In this document: in pieces, positions 1 to 10,400 of the stretch
Layout of the letters: each line of letters starts with the position of its first letter
How positions within the stretch are numbered: the first letter of the stretch is position 1
Assembly: GCF_009832905.1 (NCBI RefSeq)
Contig: NZ_CP047135.1
Coordinates: 1,032,001-1,096,000 of the forward strand
Source of the DNA: Stenotrophomonas sp. 364
Lineage (GTDB): Bacteria; Pseudomonadota; Gammaproteobacteria; Xanthomonadales; Xanthomonadaceae
Direction of reading: 5' to 3'
Length of the DNA: 64,000 bases
The notes under the pieces: model-generated
What the model saw: only the letters and a program-made list of their open reading frames with translations
Database searches by the model: none
Told to the model about the DNA's origin: nothing
Translations under genes and position numbers: made by a program

Positions 1-1
1 G

Positions 2-412
2 GCGCTGGGCTACGTCACCTTCGGTTACATCGCCGATCGGCTGGGGCGCAAGAAGGCCTTCCTGATCTTCTTCGCCGGCTCGGCGCTGTCGGTGCCGCTG
101 TTCGTGATGATCCACACGCCGGGGCTGTTGATGGCATTCGGCATCGTGGTGGCCTATTTCGGGACCGGCTTCTACAGCGGCTTCGCCCCCACGTTCGCGG
201 AAATGTTCCCGACCGCCATCCGCGCCACCGCGCAGGGCTTCGTCTACAACGGCGGCCGTGCGATCGCCGCGATCGCACCGGCGCTGATCGGCTACCTGGC
301 CAACCAGCATGGCGTGGGCAGCGGCTTGCTCGCCACTGCGGGCTTCTTCGCGCTGGCCGGCCTGATCGTGCTGCTGTTCCTGCCTGAAACCAAGGGCGCG
401 GAACTGACTTGA
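2..412 (+). CDS. MFS transporter, C-terminal part (5' truncated by window)
   Basis: The C-terminal ~136 residues of a major facilitator superfamily permease; the start lies before the window. The visible part opens with a loop reading GYIADRLGRKK, the conserved MFS loop motif (G-x3-D-R-x-G-R-K). Several hydrophobic helices follow, and the end reads LPETKGAEL, close to the PETKG end of sugar and aromatic-acid porters. It lies 18 bp upstream of the tautomerase gene on the same strand, so it is probably the inner-membrane importer for the aromatic substrate or a pathway acid handled by the meta-cleavage genes. The substrate cannot be read from the sequence. MFS membership is secure; the aromatic-acid role is inferred from context. 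Confidence 0.85.
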   Translation, partial: ALGYVTFGYIADRLGRKKAFLIFFAGSALSVPLFVMIHTPGLLMAFGIVVAYFGTGFYSGFAPTFAEMFPTAIRATAQGFVYNGGRAIAAIAPALIGYLANQHGVGSGLLATAGFFALAGLIVLLFLPETKGAELT

Positions 413-430
413 TTCACCCTGGAGACTGAC

Positions 431-634
431 ATGCCAATCATCCAAGTAACCCTGGTGCAGGGGCGCGACGAACAGAAGGTACAGGCCTTCATCCGTGCGG
501 TCGCCCGTGCTGCACACGAGCAGCTGGACGCGCCGATGCAGACCATCCGTGTAATGGTCAATGAAGTGCCACCGCAGCGCTTCGCGGTGGGCGATGTACT
601 CAAGAGCGATCCGCCGGCCGGGGCATCCGCATGA
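431..634 (+). CDS. dmpI: 4-oxalocrotonate tautomerase (2-hydroxymuconate tautomerase)
   Basis: A 67-residue tautomerase that interconverts 2-hydroxymuconate and 2-oxo-3-hexenedioate in the cytoplasmic meta-cleavage pathway. After Met removal the N-terminus is Pro1, the catalytic base of the family. Arg11, Arg39 and Phe50 fall at the positions used by the Pseudomonas enzyme. Length matches the 62-70 residues usual for these small oligomeric proteins. GGAG sits 6 bases before the ATG. The stop overlaps the hydratase start as ATGA, which implies translational coupling. The family assignment is very secure; the exact substrate follows from the neighbouring pathway genes. Confidence 0.93.
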   Translation: MPIIQVTLVQGRDEQKVQAFIRAVARAAHEQLDAPMQTIRVMVNEVPPQRFAVGDVLKSDPPAGASA

Positions 635-1425
635 GCGCCGCCCTGACCCCGGCCGAGATCGCCGAACAGGCCGCGCAGCTGTACCGTGCCCTGCGCGAAG
701 GCGCGCCCCTGGACCCGCTCAGCGAGCGCATTGCCGGGCTGCGTATCGAGGACGCCTACGCGATCTCCAGCGACCTGCTCGCGCGGCGCGTGGCCGACGG
801 TGAGCGCGTGGTGGGCAAGAAGATCGGTGCCACCAGCGCGGCAGTGCAGCGCATGCTCAAGGTGGACCAGCCGGATTTCGGCTTCCTCACCGATCGCATG
901 GAAGTGCGCAACGACGCCACGCTGTCGCTTGATGGCCTGATCGCACCCCGGGCGGAAGGCGAGATCGCCTTCCACCTCAAGCGTGATCTGTGCGGGCCTG
1001 GCATTACCCACCACGAAGTGATCGCGGCCACTGAAGCGGTTTCGGTGTGTTTTGAGATCGTCGATTCGCGCATTCGCGACTGGAAGATCGGCATCACCGA
1101 CACCGTGGCCGACAACGCTTCCGCTGCCGCCTTCGTCCTGGGTGACCGGCGCGTGTCACCCAAGGGCCTGGACCTGGGCACGCTGGGCATGGTGGTGGAA
1201 AAAAACGGTGAGCTCGTCGCCACTGGCGCCGGCGCGGCTGCCCTGGGGTCGCCGATCAACTGCGTGGTGTGGCTGGCCAATACGCTCGGCCGCCTGGGCA
1301 CCTCGCTGAAGGCGGGCGAGGTGATCCTTTCCGGTGCCCTGGTGCCCCTCATCCCGGTGCAGCGCGGCGACCACATGCGCGTACGCATGGGCGCCCTGGG
1401 CAGCGCCGACGTGCACTTTGCCTGA
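631..1425 (+). CDS. dmpE: 2-oxopent-4-enoate hydratase
   Basis: A 264-residue member of the fumarylacetoacetase-like hydratase/decarboxylase family. It adds water to 2-hydroxypenta-2,4-dienoate to give 4-hydroxy-2-oxovalerate. The metal-binding acids sit in PRAEGEIAF and in FEIVDSR. The segment SRIRDW followed by DTVADNAS matches the MhpD/DmpE hydratase branch, whereas the paralogue at 3452 has SRYENF and IADNTS as in decarboxylases. Start and length are normal for the family, and the start overlaps the tautomerase stop. In well-studied pathways hydratase and decarboxylase form a complex, which the shared operon would allow. Confidence 0.9.
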   Translation: MSAALTPAEIAEQAAQLYRALREGAPLDPLSERIAGLRIEDAYAISSDLLARRVADGERVVGKKIGATSAAVQRMLKVDQPDFGFLTDRMEVRNDATLSLDGLIAPRAEGEIAFHLKRDLCGPGITHHEVIAATEAVSVCFEIVDSRIRDWKIGITDTVADNASAAAFVLGDRRVSPKGLDLGTLGMVVEKNGELVATGAGAAALGSPINCVVWLANTLGRLGTSLKAGEVILSGALVPLIPVQRGDHMRVRMGALGSADVHFA

Positions 1426-1465
1426 TCCCGCTTCATTCCCCCAAGCATCCCCACAGGAGTGCGGT

Positions 1466-2404
1466 ATGACCCTGAAAGTCGCCATCATCGGTCCCGGCAA
1501 CATCGGCACCGATCTGATGATCAAAGTAATGCGCAACGGCCGGCACCTGGAAATGGGCGCGCTGGTGGGCATCGACCCCGCCTCCGACGGCCTGGCCCGT
1601 GCGGCCCGGCTCGGCGTCCCGACCATCGCCACCGGCGTGGAAGGGCTGATCGCATCGGAGGTGTTTGCCGATATCGACATCGTTTTTGATGCCACGTCTG
1701 CGTCGGCGCATGTCCGCAACGATGCGTTGCTGCGCCAGGCGCGGCCGTCGATCCGGGTCATCGACCTGACCCCTGCGGCCATCGGGCCGTACTGCGTGCC
1801 GACGGTCAACCTGGAGGCCAACCTGGCCGCGTTGAACGTCAACATGGTCACCTGCGGTGGGCAGGCCACCATCCCGATGGTGGCCGCCGTCGCCTCGGTA
1901 GCCAAGGTGCACTACGCCGAGATCGTGGCGTCCATTGCCAGCCGTTCGGCAGGCCCGGGAACCCGCGCCAACATCGACGAGTTCACCGAAACCACCTCGC
2001 GCGCGATCGAGAGCGTCGGTGGCGCCCGCGCCGGAAAGGCGATCATCGTGCTGAACCCGGCCGATCCGCCGCTGCTGATGCGCGACACCGTGTATGTGTT
2101 GTCCGAGGCCGTCGATACGGCGAAGGTCGAAGCGGCGGTGAGCGAGATGGTGGCGAGGGTGGCTGCGTACGTGCCCGGATATCGACTCAAGCAGCAGGTC
2201 CAGTTCGACGTCATCGACGAACCGCTCAACGTCCCCGGCATCGGCCCCACCACGGGGTTGAAGACCTCCATCTTCCTGGAAGTGGAGGGCGCTGCCCACT
2301 ACCTGCCAGCGTACGCCGGCAACCTCGACATCATGACCTCGGCCGCGCTGGCCACTGCCGAGCGCATGGCCGAATCGGTGCTGGCCCAGCCGGCAGGCGC
2401 CTGA
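1466..2404 (+). CDS. dmpF: acetaldehyde dehydrogenase (acylating)
   Basis: A 312-residue NAD-dependent acylating aldehyde dehydrogenase that converts acetaldehyde and CoA to acetyl-CoA. The N-terminus shows the dinucleotide loop [10 protein letters not shown]. The catalytic cysteine is Cys130 in the family motif VTCGGQAT. The length equals that of characterised DmpF/BphJ proteins. The frame is open upstream, but the ATG at 1466 has AGGAG about 6 bases ahead and gives the conserved N-terminus, so longer starts were rejected. DmpF and DmpG form a bifunctional complex that channels acetaldehyde; the aldolase follows 10 bp downstream. Confidence 0.95.
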   Translation: MTLKVAIIGPGNIGTDLMIKVMRNGRHLEMGALVGIDPASDGLARAARLGVPTIATGVEGLIASEVFADIDIVFDATSASAHVRNDALLRQARPSIRVIDLTPAAIGPYCVPTVNLEANLAALNVNMVTCGGQATIPMVAAVASVAKVHYAEIVASIASRSAGPGTRANIDEFTETTSRAIESVGGARAGKAIIVLNPADPPLLMRDTVYVLSEAVDTAKVEAAVSEMVARVAAYVPGYRLKQQVQFDVIDEPLNVPGIGPTTGLKTSIFLEVEGAAHYLPAYAGNLDIMTSAALATAERMAESVLAQPAGA

Positions 2405-2414
2405 GGAGACTCCC

Positions 2415-3455
2415 ATGACCCAACGCAAACTCTACATTTCCGACGTCACCCTGCGCGATGGTTCGCATGCGGTGCGCCACCAGTACAGCCTCCCGCAGGT
2501 GCGCGCCATCGCAGGCGCACTGGACAAAGCGCGCGTGGACTCCATCGAAGTGGCCCACGGTGACGGCCTGCAAGGCGCCTCGTTCAACTACGGCTTCGGC
2601 GCGCACAGCGACCTGGAATGGATCGAAGCAGCGGCCGAGTCGGTCAGCCATGCGCGCATCGCCACGCTGCTGCTGCCCGGCATCGGCACCGTGCACGACC
2701 TGAAGAACGCCTATTCCGCGGGCGCACGGATCGTGCGTGTGGCCACCCACTGCACCGAGGCGGACATCTCGCGCCAGCACCTTGAAGCAGCCAATGCCCT
2801 GGGGATGGATGCGGTCGGCTTCCTCATGATGAGCCATATGATCGCGCCCGCCGCGCTTGCCGAGCAGGCGCTGCTGATGGAAAGCTACGGCGCGTCCTGT
2901 GTGTACGTGGTCGATTCCGGTGGCGCGCTGGGCATGAATGACATGCGTGACCGGGTGCAGGCCCTGCGCCAGGCCTTGAAGCCGGACACCGAGATCGGCA
3001 TCCATGCCCACCACAACCTGTCGCTGGGCGTGGCCAACTCCATCGTCGCGGCAGAATCCGGTGCGATCCGCATCGATGCGAGCCTGGCCGGCATGGGCGC
3101 CGGTGCCGGCAACGCGCCGCTTGAAGTGTTCATTGCAGCGGCCGAACGCCTGGGCTGGGCGCATGGTTGCGACCTTTACGCCCTGATGGACGCGGCCGAC
3201 GACATCGTACGACCGCTGCAGGACCGCCCGGTACGAGTGGACCGTGAAACGCTGGCGCTCGGCTATGCCGGCGTCTATTCCAGCTTCCTGCGCCACGCCG
3301 AGGCCGCTTCGCAGCGCTTTGGAATCAATACCGTCGACATCCTGGTTGAACTGGGCAAGCGCCGCATGGTCGGCGGCCAGGAAGACATGATTGTCGACGT
3401 CGCCCTGGACATGCTGCGCCGTCGTGATGCGGCTGCAGTGAAGGAACCCGCATGA
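2415..3455 (+). CDS. dmpG: 4-hydroxy-2-oxovalerate aldolase
   Basis: A 346-residue HMGL-like TIM-barrel aldolase that splits 4-hydroxy-2-oxovalerate into pyruvate and acetaldehyde. The N-terminal signature [12 protein letters not shown] supplies Arg14, Asp15 and His18, matching the catalytic triad of DmpG. The metal-binding GIHAHHN motif lies near residue 198. The C-terminal domain, needed for the dehydrogenase interface, is present at full length. GAGGAG precedes the ATG, and the stop overlaps the decarboxylase start as ATGA. Gene order and spacing fit a single transcript with dmpF. Confidence 0.95.
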   Translation: MTQRKLYISDVTLRDGSHAVRHQYSLPQVRAIAGALDKARVDSIEVAHGDGLQGASFNYGFGAHSDLEWIEAAAESVSHARIATLLLPGIGTVHDLKNAYSAGARIVRVATHCTEADISRQHLEAANALGMDAVGFLMMSHMIAPAALAEQALLMESYGASCVYVVDSGGALGMNDMRDRVQALRQALKPDTEIGIHAHHNLSLGVANSIVAAESGAIRIDASLAGMGAGAGNAPLEVFIAAAERLGWAHGCDLYALMDAADDIVRPLQDRPVRVDRETLALGYAGVYSSFLRHAEAASQRFGINTVDILVELGKRRMVGGQEDMIVDVALDMLRRRDAAAVKEPA

Positions 3456-4240
3456 GCCTTGAGAACGAAATCCTTGATCGTTGCGCCCGCCTGCTGCGCG
3501 ACGCCGAACGCGACGTGCGTGAGGTGGTCAAACTGACCGACACCTATCCCGTGCTGGATGTGGCTGACGCCTATCGGATCCAGCAACGCCTATGTGCGCT
3601 GAAGCAGGCCGAAGGGGTGCGCATCGTGGGCATGAAGATGGGCCTGACCTCCCACGCGAAGATGCAGCAGATGGGGGTGGATACGCCCATTTACGGCTTC
3701 CTCGGGAGCGATAACGCCGTCGATGATGGCGCGGCGGTGGACACCCGCGTGCTGATCCATCCCAAGGTAGAGGCCGAGATCGCTTTCGTGACGCGCGATG
3801 CACTGCGTGGCCCAGGCTGCACCGCCAGTGACGTGCTCGCTGCCACCGACTACGTGGTGCCGGCCATCGAGCTGATCGACTCGCGCTACGAGAACTTCCG
3901 GTTCGACCTGCCCAGCGTCATCGCCGACAACACCTCGGCGTCGCGCTACGTCCTGGGGTCGCGCCCGACGGACCCGGCCACGCTCGATCTGCAGACGCTG
4001 GGGGTGGTGATGGAGAAGAACGGCCAGGTCGCCGAGGTGGGGGCCGGTGCGGCCGTGCTCGGCGACCCTGCCGCTGCAGTGGCCATGCTGGTCAACATGT
4101 TGTCCGAGCATGGCCAACCACTGGAAGCGGGCGCGGTCGTGCTGTCCGGTGCCATCACCGCGGCAATTGCCGTGCAGGCCGGCGACAACGTCCTGGTCCG
4201 CGGCGACGGCATCGGTACCGTCGCCATGCGCTTCATCTAG
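3452..4240 (+). CDS. dmpH: 4-oxalocrotonate decarboxylase (2-oxo-3-hexenedioate decarboxylase)
   Basis: A 262-residue paralogue of the hydratase at 631-1425. It decarboxylates 2-oxo-3-hexenedioate to the hydratase substrate. Metal ligands are seen in [10 protein letters not shown] and [12 protein letters not shown]. The run [14 protein letters not shown] is typical of the DmpH/XylI decarboxylases. ATGA overlap with the aldolase indicates coupled translation. With the tautomerase it forms the 4-oxalocrotonate branch, so the operon is complete from 2-hydroxymuconate to pyruvate and acetyl-CoA. The ring-cleavage dioxygenase and semialdehyde dehydrogenase are not in the window and may lie upstream. 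Confidence 0.92.
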   Translation: MSLENEILDRCARLLRDAERDVREVVKLTDTYPVLDVADAYRIQQRLCALKQAEGVRIVGMKMGLTSHAKMQQMGVDTPIYGFLGSDNAVDDGAAVDTRVLIHPKVEAEIAFVTRDALRGPGCTASDVLAATDYVVPAIELIDSRYENFRFDLPSVIADNTSASRYVLGSRPTDPATLDLQTLGVVMEKNGQVAEVGAGAAVLGDPAAAVAMLVNMLSEHGQPLEAGAVVLSGAITAAIAVQAGDNVLVRGDGIGTVAMRFI

Positions 4241-4321
4241 AACGCTCCACCCCGTTCGTCAACGCCACGCGGCCTGTTCACCCAGGCCGTGACGGCATCG
4301 CTATGCCCTGGGAGGGGAATC

Positions 4322-5674
4322 ATGGTCGGAATGAAGAGGAGAACAGCGGCCTCGGTGCCGTTGTGGCTGGCGTTGTCCGCACTACCGCACACGGCGCTGG
4401 CGCAGGCCGTGGATACCGCCACGCTGGAGGCGCGCATGGCCGAGCTGGAAGCGGAGATGCAGCAGATGCGAGGGTTGCTGCAGCAGTACCAGCAGCGCGA
4501 TGCCAAAGCGGCCGAAAACACCCCCGCGGTGGCCGTTGCAACACCGCCCGCGCAAGCGTCAACGCCGATCCTGCCCGGGGCGATTCCCGGCACCCGCTTC
4601 ACGGCAGGCGGCTTCATCAAACTCGATGCCATGACCACGCGGACCAGCGACGGCGCCATCGCCGATGGCTCGGCCGGCCGTCTGTTCTACTTCCCGGCCG
4701 CCACCCCGGTCGCCGCGGATGGAAACGGCAAGAGCGCCAGCTACACCGACGTGCATGCCCAGTTCTCCAGGTTCTGGCTGGGCGCCGACACCGTCACCGA
4801 ACGTGGCGACACGCTCAAAGCGTATATCGAGGCAGACATGTATGGCGGCGGCAACAACGCCTTCGCCGGGAATGAAGTGATCACCAACACCTACGCGCTG
4901 ACCCTGCGCCAGGCCTATGTCAGCTGGAACCACTGGCTGGCTGGCCAGACCTGGTCCAACTTCCAGGATGTAGCGGCACTGCCGGACACGGTGGACTTCA
5001 CCGGTCCGTCCGAGGGCACCATCTTCAACCGTCAGGCGCAGCTTCGCTACACGCGCGGTCCGTGGTCGTTCTCGTTGGAAAATCCGCAGACGACGGTGGC
5101 GACCTACCGGGGCAACGGCACCCGCCTCAACAGTGGCGATGACAGCGTGCCAGACATCACCGCCCGCTGGGCGCAGCGTGGCGCCTGGGGCCACGTCACG
5201 GTGGCGGCCATGGTGCGCAGCCTGCGTTACGACGGCCGTACCGACACCGGAATTGCGGCAAGCCTGTCCGGGCGCGTCAACGTCGGCAGCAATGACGACC
5301 TGCGCTACATGGTCAGCGGCGGGCAGGGCATTGGTCGCTATCTGGGCTTCGCACTCGGTGCCGACAGCGTGCTGGACGCCGAAGGGGAGCTCCATTCCCA
5401 GGATGGTTACGGCGGCTTCGTGGCGTGGCGCCACGCCTTCTCACCCAAGCTGCGCGGCAACCTCGTCTACTCCGGTGCCTGGCTGGACAACGATGCGCAA
5501 TGGACCGGCGCGCTGGTTACCGAGCGCGCACAGTCCTGGCGCGTCAACCTGATCTACTCGCCCTTCCCGAAGCTGGACCTCGGCGCAGAGCTGAGTCACG
5601 CCCAGCGCCGTCTGGAGAATGGGGAGGCTGGCGATCTGAACCGGCTGCACACTCACGTCAAATATAGCTTCTGA
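4322..5674 (+). CDS. DcaP-like outer-membrane porin
   Basis: About 450 residues. A signal peptide (MKRR, then a hydrophobic stretch ending in ALAQA) is followed by a short coiled coil rich in Glu/Gln (residues ~30-60) and a long amphipathic beta-strand region ending in VKYSF, an outer-membrane C-terminus with terminal Phe. This layout, with the early segment GGFIKLDAM, matches DcaP-like trimeric porins, which take up dicarboxylic or aromatic acids. The ATG at 4322 was chosen because GGAGG lies 6 bases upstream; the frame is open to 4289. It sits 81 bp after dmpH in the same direction and probably gives outer-membrane entry for the pathway substrate. Confidence 0.85.
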   Translation: MVGMKRRTAASVPLWLALSALPHTALAQAVDTATLEARMAELEAEMQQMRGLLQQYQQRDAKAAENTPAVAVATPPAQASTPILPGAIPGTRFTAGGFIKLDAMTTRTSDGAIADGSAGRLFYFPAATPVAADGNGKSASYTDVHAQFSRFWLGADTVTERGDTLKAYIEADMYGGGNNAFAGNEVITNTYALTLRQAYVSWNHWLAGQTWSNFQDVAALPDTVDFTGPSEGTIFNRQAQLRYTRGPWSFSLENPQTTVATYRGNGTRLNSGDDSVPDITARWAQRGAWGHVTVAAMVRSLRYDGRTDTGIAASLSGRVNVGSNDDLRYMVSGGQGIGRYLGFALGADSVLDAEGELHSQDGYGGFVAWRHAFSPKLRGNLVYSGAWLDNDAQWTGALVTERAQSWRVNLIYSPFPKLDLGAELSHAQRRLENGEAGDLNRLHTHVKYSF

Positions 5675-6263
5675 GGCTGCTAGAGCTTCCCCATAAATGG
5701 CCGTGGGGAGAGCGGGCGCTGATATGCCACGTCTAAGTCAGCTCTCATTCCCAGTCTGTCGTCGACGATATCGAGGAGAAGTGCCGAATGCACGGGAACA
5801 CGGGAGAAGGTTGGGGTAACTGGCGCGCGGGTGCGGAATTACGTGCGTTCTTTCCTGGCCATGGCGTAGATACTTGAGGGTGGCTCTTGCTGTGTGCTCC
5901 TAGGAACGGTGTCGCTATGAGGACACGGAGGGGACCCCAATGCCAAACTTCAAACCTCCGGCACGTGCGTAGTATCTGCGTGTGACGACGTGGTTACAAA
6001 GAATCTTCACGGGCTGGACCACATCAACTTCGCAACCGACCGGCGGCGCTGTGCGGTGCTGCGGTCGGACTGGCGACCAGAGCCAAGCTGGCCGCAGCCG
6101 CGCCGCCCAACAGTTCGTCGAGCATAAATTGCCTTCGACGGTAGACGACGATGTAGCCTTGTCACGCAGCATGGTGTGTGCCTCTCGACTGACTTATCCG
6201 CGTGTCAGGCTGGCGCGGGTTCGAACAAAACGAAGAGCAACACTGCGATCTCCGGACTAGAGT
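5675..6263. other. intergenic stretch, no supported gene
   Basis: About 590 bases between two convergent genes. The short open frames here have no family signature, good ribosome site or coding-like composition. It begins the coding-poor segment that runs to ~14.3 kb. Confidence 0.6.
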
Positions 6264-7400
6264 CTAGGCAATGACGCGATTTCGTCCCTGCTGCTTGGCC
6301 ATGTAGAGATGACGGTCAGCCTCAAGGGTCAGTTCATCGAAGTTCGTTTGTCCGGCGATACCCACGGCGATGCCAGCGCTCAACGTAGCCTCAATACGCT
6401 GCCCGTTAACAGTTAGGGCAGCCTCCTGAAAGCCTGTGCGCAAGCGCTGCGCAGCGGCTAGAGCCTCTGGCGCACTGCAGTCAGGCAAGACGCAGAGAAA
6501 TTCTTCTCCCCCGATGCGAAACACCCAGTCCTTCTTCCGCACTGCTTTTTGGGCCACACGAGCGGCAATGACGATAACGTCGTCCCCCAGTGCGTGACCG
6601 TGCTTGTCGTTGATCTGTTTGAAATGGTCTATGTCGAAATAGATGATAGCGCGTTGCCGCGCTTCGTGACGATCACTCCGCTGCCAAGAGACTTTCCTTT
6701 GGTCAAGGAAGCGTCGGTTGTACAGAGTTGTTAGGGGGTCGCGTATCGAGGCCTCATAGAATTCCCGCGATACGCGCTCCTTGCTCATCGACACCATGAG
6801 CGCGCTCGCAAGGAGTGCCTCGAGAACGATCTGGCCGTTAAAAAGCGCAACAGCCCAGGCCTGCGGCTGGGCCGCGCCCAGTGGTTGGGGAAGCCAAGTG
6901 ACAAAGGGCAGCGTAATGCCCGCGAGTAAAGCGGAGACAGCAAAGATGACGCCTAAGGGAAGCTTAGAGGGTAAGGATTCATCTGCTTTCTGCAATAGCA
7001 GACGCGCCGGGAGACCGGAGTAAAAAGCAACCAAACCAATTCGTACGGCCGCATTGAGCTCTTCAAGCCCGTATGGATCAAACAGGAGAAAAGCAGCGAT
7101 CAACCACGCGGTAGACGGGGCGATGAGCGATACCCATCGTGCCGGCAGGTCGAAGAACGCACGGACAGCTTGCCAGCCGAAAGCGAAAGCTAAGGAAATA
7201 AAGAACGCCCCGAAGTGTAGTCCAGCCTTTTCAGGAAGGCAGGCCGGGCTCACGAGGAACATGCATCCCAAAGCACCTGCGGCGAAAGGGGCGGCAAACC
7301 ATGCGAACCGGCTTCCCGGCGGACGTATGGCCACCATTAGAAGAGCAATGGACCCGAGTAAGGCTGCACTGTATCCGAGGAGGGTGGGGATATGAATCAT
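6264..7400 (-). CDS. membrane-bound diguanylate cyclase (GGDEF)
   Basis: A 378-residue protein. Residues 1 to ~200 hold about six transmembrane helices with no recognised sensor domain. The rest is a GGDEF domain with the DxDHFKxIND metal site, the active-site motif GGEEF and an RKKD product-inhibition I-site exactly five residues before it. It should therefore make cyclic di-GMP at the inner membrane with feedback control. It lies alone between coding-poor stretches; the EAL gene at 8685 on the same strand is the nearest functional partner. Base composition is lower in GC than the flanking operons. The signal sensed is unknown. Confidence 0.93.
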   Translation of the reverse strand: MIHIPTLLGYSAALLGSIALLMVAIRPPGSRFAWFAAPFAAGALGCMFLVSPACLPEKAGLHFGAFFISLAFAFGWQAVRAFFDLPARWVSLIAPSTAWLIAAFLLFDPYGLEELNAAVRIGLVAFYSGLPARLLLQKADESLPSKLPLGVIFAVSALLAGITLPFVTWLPQPLGAAQPQAWAVALFNGQIVLEALLASALMVSMSKERVSREFYEASIRDPLTTLYNRRFLDQRKVSWQRSDRHEARQRAIIYFDIDHFKQINDKHGHALGDDVIVIAARVAQKAVRKKDWVFRIGGEEFLCVLPDCSAPEALAAAQRLRTGFQEAALTVNGQRIEATLSAGIAVGIAGQTNFDELTLEADRHLYMAKQQGRNRVIA

Positions 7401-8684
7401 CTCGATGGTATTTAGTTCCGTGCGCTGCGACTTTAGGGGCGTCGAGAGTAAGTGACCCCGCAGGACCGGGATAGGCCTCGAATCGCTAAGCGCCGTATGG
7501 TCCGGGATTTCTCAAGATGTGGGCCATGACACATGTCTCGCTTTAAGCGCATGGCGGCCGGTAGCGGAGTGTCATCTATGCCTTAATGCATCTAAGGTTG
7601 GGGCCAGAGGGCTGAAGATATGGACTTGTTTTACTAGCAAAAAGGGACGCCGGCAGGAGCGGGCCGTGCCGGAGGGTCGATAAATCAGGTTAGCTATAAG
7701 CGATGATGGGCGTCACATTTTGCACCAAGCCGAAAAATGTAAAAATTGTCCGTGAGCGTCGGGCCTTACCCCCCCTCCGTCCCGGTCTAATTTTTGCCCA
7801 GTGCGCCAAAATTGATCCGCTGAAAATTAGCGCCCACAGCCTCTTCACGGCTGATTGAGCTTATTGCAATGCCCCACTTGTTAGAGTCTGCTGCAGGCGA
7901 ACGCCCTCTCAAATGGTGATTTATGGGCCAAGGCTGACGCAGGGTAGTAAGGAATCGCAAGGACAGTAGAAATGGCGTTAACCGTGGCAATCAGATGGAG
8001 GTTCGCTGGCTCAGTTTCCGCCTGCCCAACGGCCGGTCCATTGGTCCAAACGTCGAAGTCTGCATGGTCCGAAGCCGCAGAGACGAGCAGTTGCGTCGTA
8101 CGAAGGCAAGTACTTTGGAGCGCCTGTCGGTCCGCTTGCTTTATAGCCCGGGTTTCCTCATCTCGCCTCAAAGGCAGATGAGAGCATAAGGGCATTTCTG
8201 ACTAGAGAAGGCCATATTTTCACGATGACATGTTGCTGGTAAAGAGCGGTCGTCTACGCACCTCTAGCGACCGCCATATCCCCAAGGCAACGAAGCCTAG
8301 GGTCCGAGCCTTCCAGAGCTGCGTGTGGCTCGGCCGCTTCGCCAACGGAAAAGCTACGTTTCCCCGTCGCCGCAGCTCCAAGGCGGAGCACCCTTGTTCT
8401 CTGGTTTCAGCGTCCGCCGCTGCGGTGATGTAGCCCACGTTGTGAGCAAACGCGGACACTGCGTTTGGCTGGAGCATGGTCACAAGCATGTGAGCACCGG
8501 AGGGCGCCAGCATTCGAGACCCTTTCGCCACTGCGTCCGCGCCGCTTGGTAGGGGGAGTGCCTCGTCGGGGGAGGCGCCCACAAGTACGAACGGCTCACG
8601 TAAGAACGCAGGCTCCCGCGGCGCGGGGCGATGAGCCGCCACACTGCAAACCCGTCCCTGGGGCGAAGGAACGACGGAGCATGA
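7401..8684. other. long intergenic stretch, no supported gene
   Basis: About 1.28 kb between the GGDEF and EAL genes. Open frames of 60-140 codons exist on both strands (for example 7881-8195 and 8220-8642, minus). None shows a recognisable fold, signal peptide or convincing ribosome site. The stretch may hold decayed genes. Confidence 0.55.
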
Positions 8685-10187
8685 TCAATGTTCCAGCGCT
8701 TCAGCGGCACTGGGGCGGCCAAGATGCCAGCCTTGGACCGTGGCTTTCGGAGCGATATGACGAATTGCTTCAAGCTGCACCTGGGATTCGACTCCTTCTA
8801 CGGTCACTGCGAGGTCCAGCGTGATCGCGAGCTCGTAGATCGCAGGGAGAACAGAGCGAAGTGGTGAGGGCGTTGCCAAGGCGGAGGTGAAAAGCCGATC
8901 AATCTTGATGCCGTCGAATCGGGTCTTTGCAAGATGCGAGAAATTTGCGTTACCTGTGCCAAAATCGTCGATCAGGAAGGCGAACCCTCTGGACTGGAGA
9001 AATTGCATGTTCTTCAGAAAGTCAGGGTGCACGATGTCTGTGCGCTCGGTCACCTCGAACTTCAGCTGAGAGGGTCGGATGCCTTTGCGCGCGGCCACAT
9101 CCTCCACGTATGAGGGGAAGTCGTTGTCGGCAATGTCCTCCGGCTCAACGTTCACGCAGACGTAGTAGTCGCGATCTTCCAACCGTGGACGAAGCTCGCT
9201 CAGTGCACGCTGCACAACATAGCGCGCCAGCGTCGTGCTCAGGCCGTGGATCTTCGCAAGGGGTACAAATATGTCCGGGGAGATGACTTCTCCCGAGGAT
9301 GTTGTCCATCTGCTTAAAGCTTCCCAGCCCATGACTCGGCCGGTGATGCCATCGCACAAGGGCTGGTACTCCAAGGTGATAAGGCCCTTGCTAAGTGCAG
9401 ACGCAAGTTTCTCATCCAGGTTCCTCGGGGCGTGTCGGCGCCTAAGAATCAGGATCGAAACGGCGGAGCCCGTTGCGGCAGCGCCACTCGCTAGGCATCC
9501 AAGCAGCCAAGCGTTGAGCTGCCAAAGGCTTTTGCGTGGAAGCCGCACAGCCGCGCAGGCCGCGATAGTGTTGCTACACAAATGCCTCACAATGACACTT
9601 TCGGAGAAGCCGCCAGTCATCCGCCGCGCTGCTATTGCCTTGAAGACATGTTTCTTGTCCTGGCTAAAGACCATGATCGAACTGCGATGCACGGGATCGA
9701 TGTCATCGAACGCTGAGGGAGAGCTGACAGTAAGTAGGTCGTCGCGGAGTACCAAGTTGGTCTGATGATAACGGGATCCAAGGACCTCTTCGGCACGCCA
9801 AATCCTTAAACTTTTGCGGTGGTAGTTCGCCGGAGGAAGTCGGATGGGGGTGGCGAGGACTCCCCATAGCGCCGTACAAACGATTTGGTCGTTCTTTACT
9901 CGGCCAACATCGCTCAGGTAGGCAGAGCGGAATGTGATCTCCTTGAGCTTGTCGACATCGTCCGGAGAGCAAATGTCCCTCGCGTTGGCGGCGAGCCGTG
10001 CCGCTGCCTGGCTGTTAGAAGCAATTGCCTCGATCTGAGCCACCGCGCGCGCTGCGACTCGTTCGGCGCTTTCGCTGTCGTAGTAGTAGAGCACCGCCTG
10101 TACGGATGCCAATGCTATCAGCAACGAGATGCCGACCGACGTGGCCACAGTAAAGCACTCTAGAAGACGGGTCTGGGGCTGTCTCAT
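8685..10187 (-). CDS. CSS-motif / EAL-domain cyclic di-GMP phosphodiesterase
   Basis: A 500-residue inner-membrane protein. A first helix (~15-35) is followed by a periplasmic domain carrying the paired cysteines of the CSS-motif sensor (ICSPDDV near 73, then VCTAL), a second helix near 235 and a cytoplasmic EAL domain (~260-500). The EAL motif (WEALSRW), the Asn of VNVEPED, Glu of FEVTER, DDFGTG, the Lys of IKIDR, EGVE and QGWHLGRP are all present, so hydrolysis of c-di-GMP to pGpG is expected. In the family the periplasmic cysteines respond to redox or disulphide state. Its neighbour 1.3 kb away makes the same second messenger. Confidence 0.93.
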   Translation of the reverse strand: MRQPQTRLLECFTVATSVGISLLIALASVQAVLYYYDSESAERVAARAVAQIEAIASNSQAAARLAANARDICSPDDVDKLKEITFRSAYLSDVGRVKNDQIVCTALWGVLATPIRLPPANYHRKSLRIWRAEEVLGSRYHQTNLVLRDDLLTVSSPSAFDDIDPVHRSSIMVFSQDKKHVFKAIAARRMTGGFSESVIVRHLCSNTIAACAAVRLPRKSLWQLNAWLLGCLASGAAATGSAVSILILRRRHAPRNLDEKLASALSKGLITLEYQPLCDGITGRVMGWEALSRWTTSSGEVISPDIFVPLAKIHGLSTTLARYVVQRALSELRPRLEDRDYYVCVNVEPEDIADNDFPSYVEDVAARKGIRPSQLKFEVTERTDIVHPDFLKNMQFLQSRGFAFLIDDFGTGNANFSHLAKTRFDGIKIDRLFTSALATPSPLRSVLPAIYELAITLDLAVTVEGVESQVQLEAIRHIAPKATVQGWHLGRPSAAEALEH

Positions 10188-10400
10188 TCGTTGTCAAAAG
10201 GTAAGCAGCGGCTGCTCCCCCACTATGGAGATCTCACGTGGAACTCTAAGTATCGGCCGTCTATCCGAAATATTGACAGCGCGATCCAAGGCGGCTTCTT
10301 TTTACAGGCTGCCAAGCGTGCTTGAGTTGAGACGACCTACCGTAGCCGGTGCGTGAACCCCTCGACGAGGATCCGAGTCGCTTCATAGGTCTCTGAAAAA

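Noticed and set aside
5982..6260. 92-codon plus-strand frame, and minus frame 5915-6172
   Set aside because: No ribosome site, no domain, and the two frames overlap each other in a decayed region.
7881..8195. 104-codon minus frame in the 7.4-8.7 kb gap
   Set aside because: Translation looks partly protein-like, but there is no known motif or start signal.
8220..8642. 140-codon minus frame
   Set aside because: Low-complexity, Arg/Ala-rich, no ribosome site; kept only as part of the gap description.
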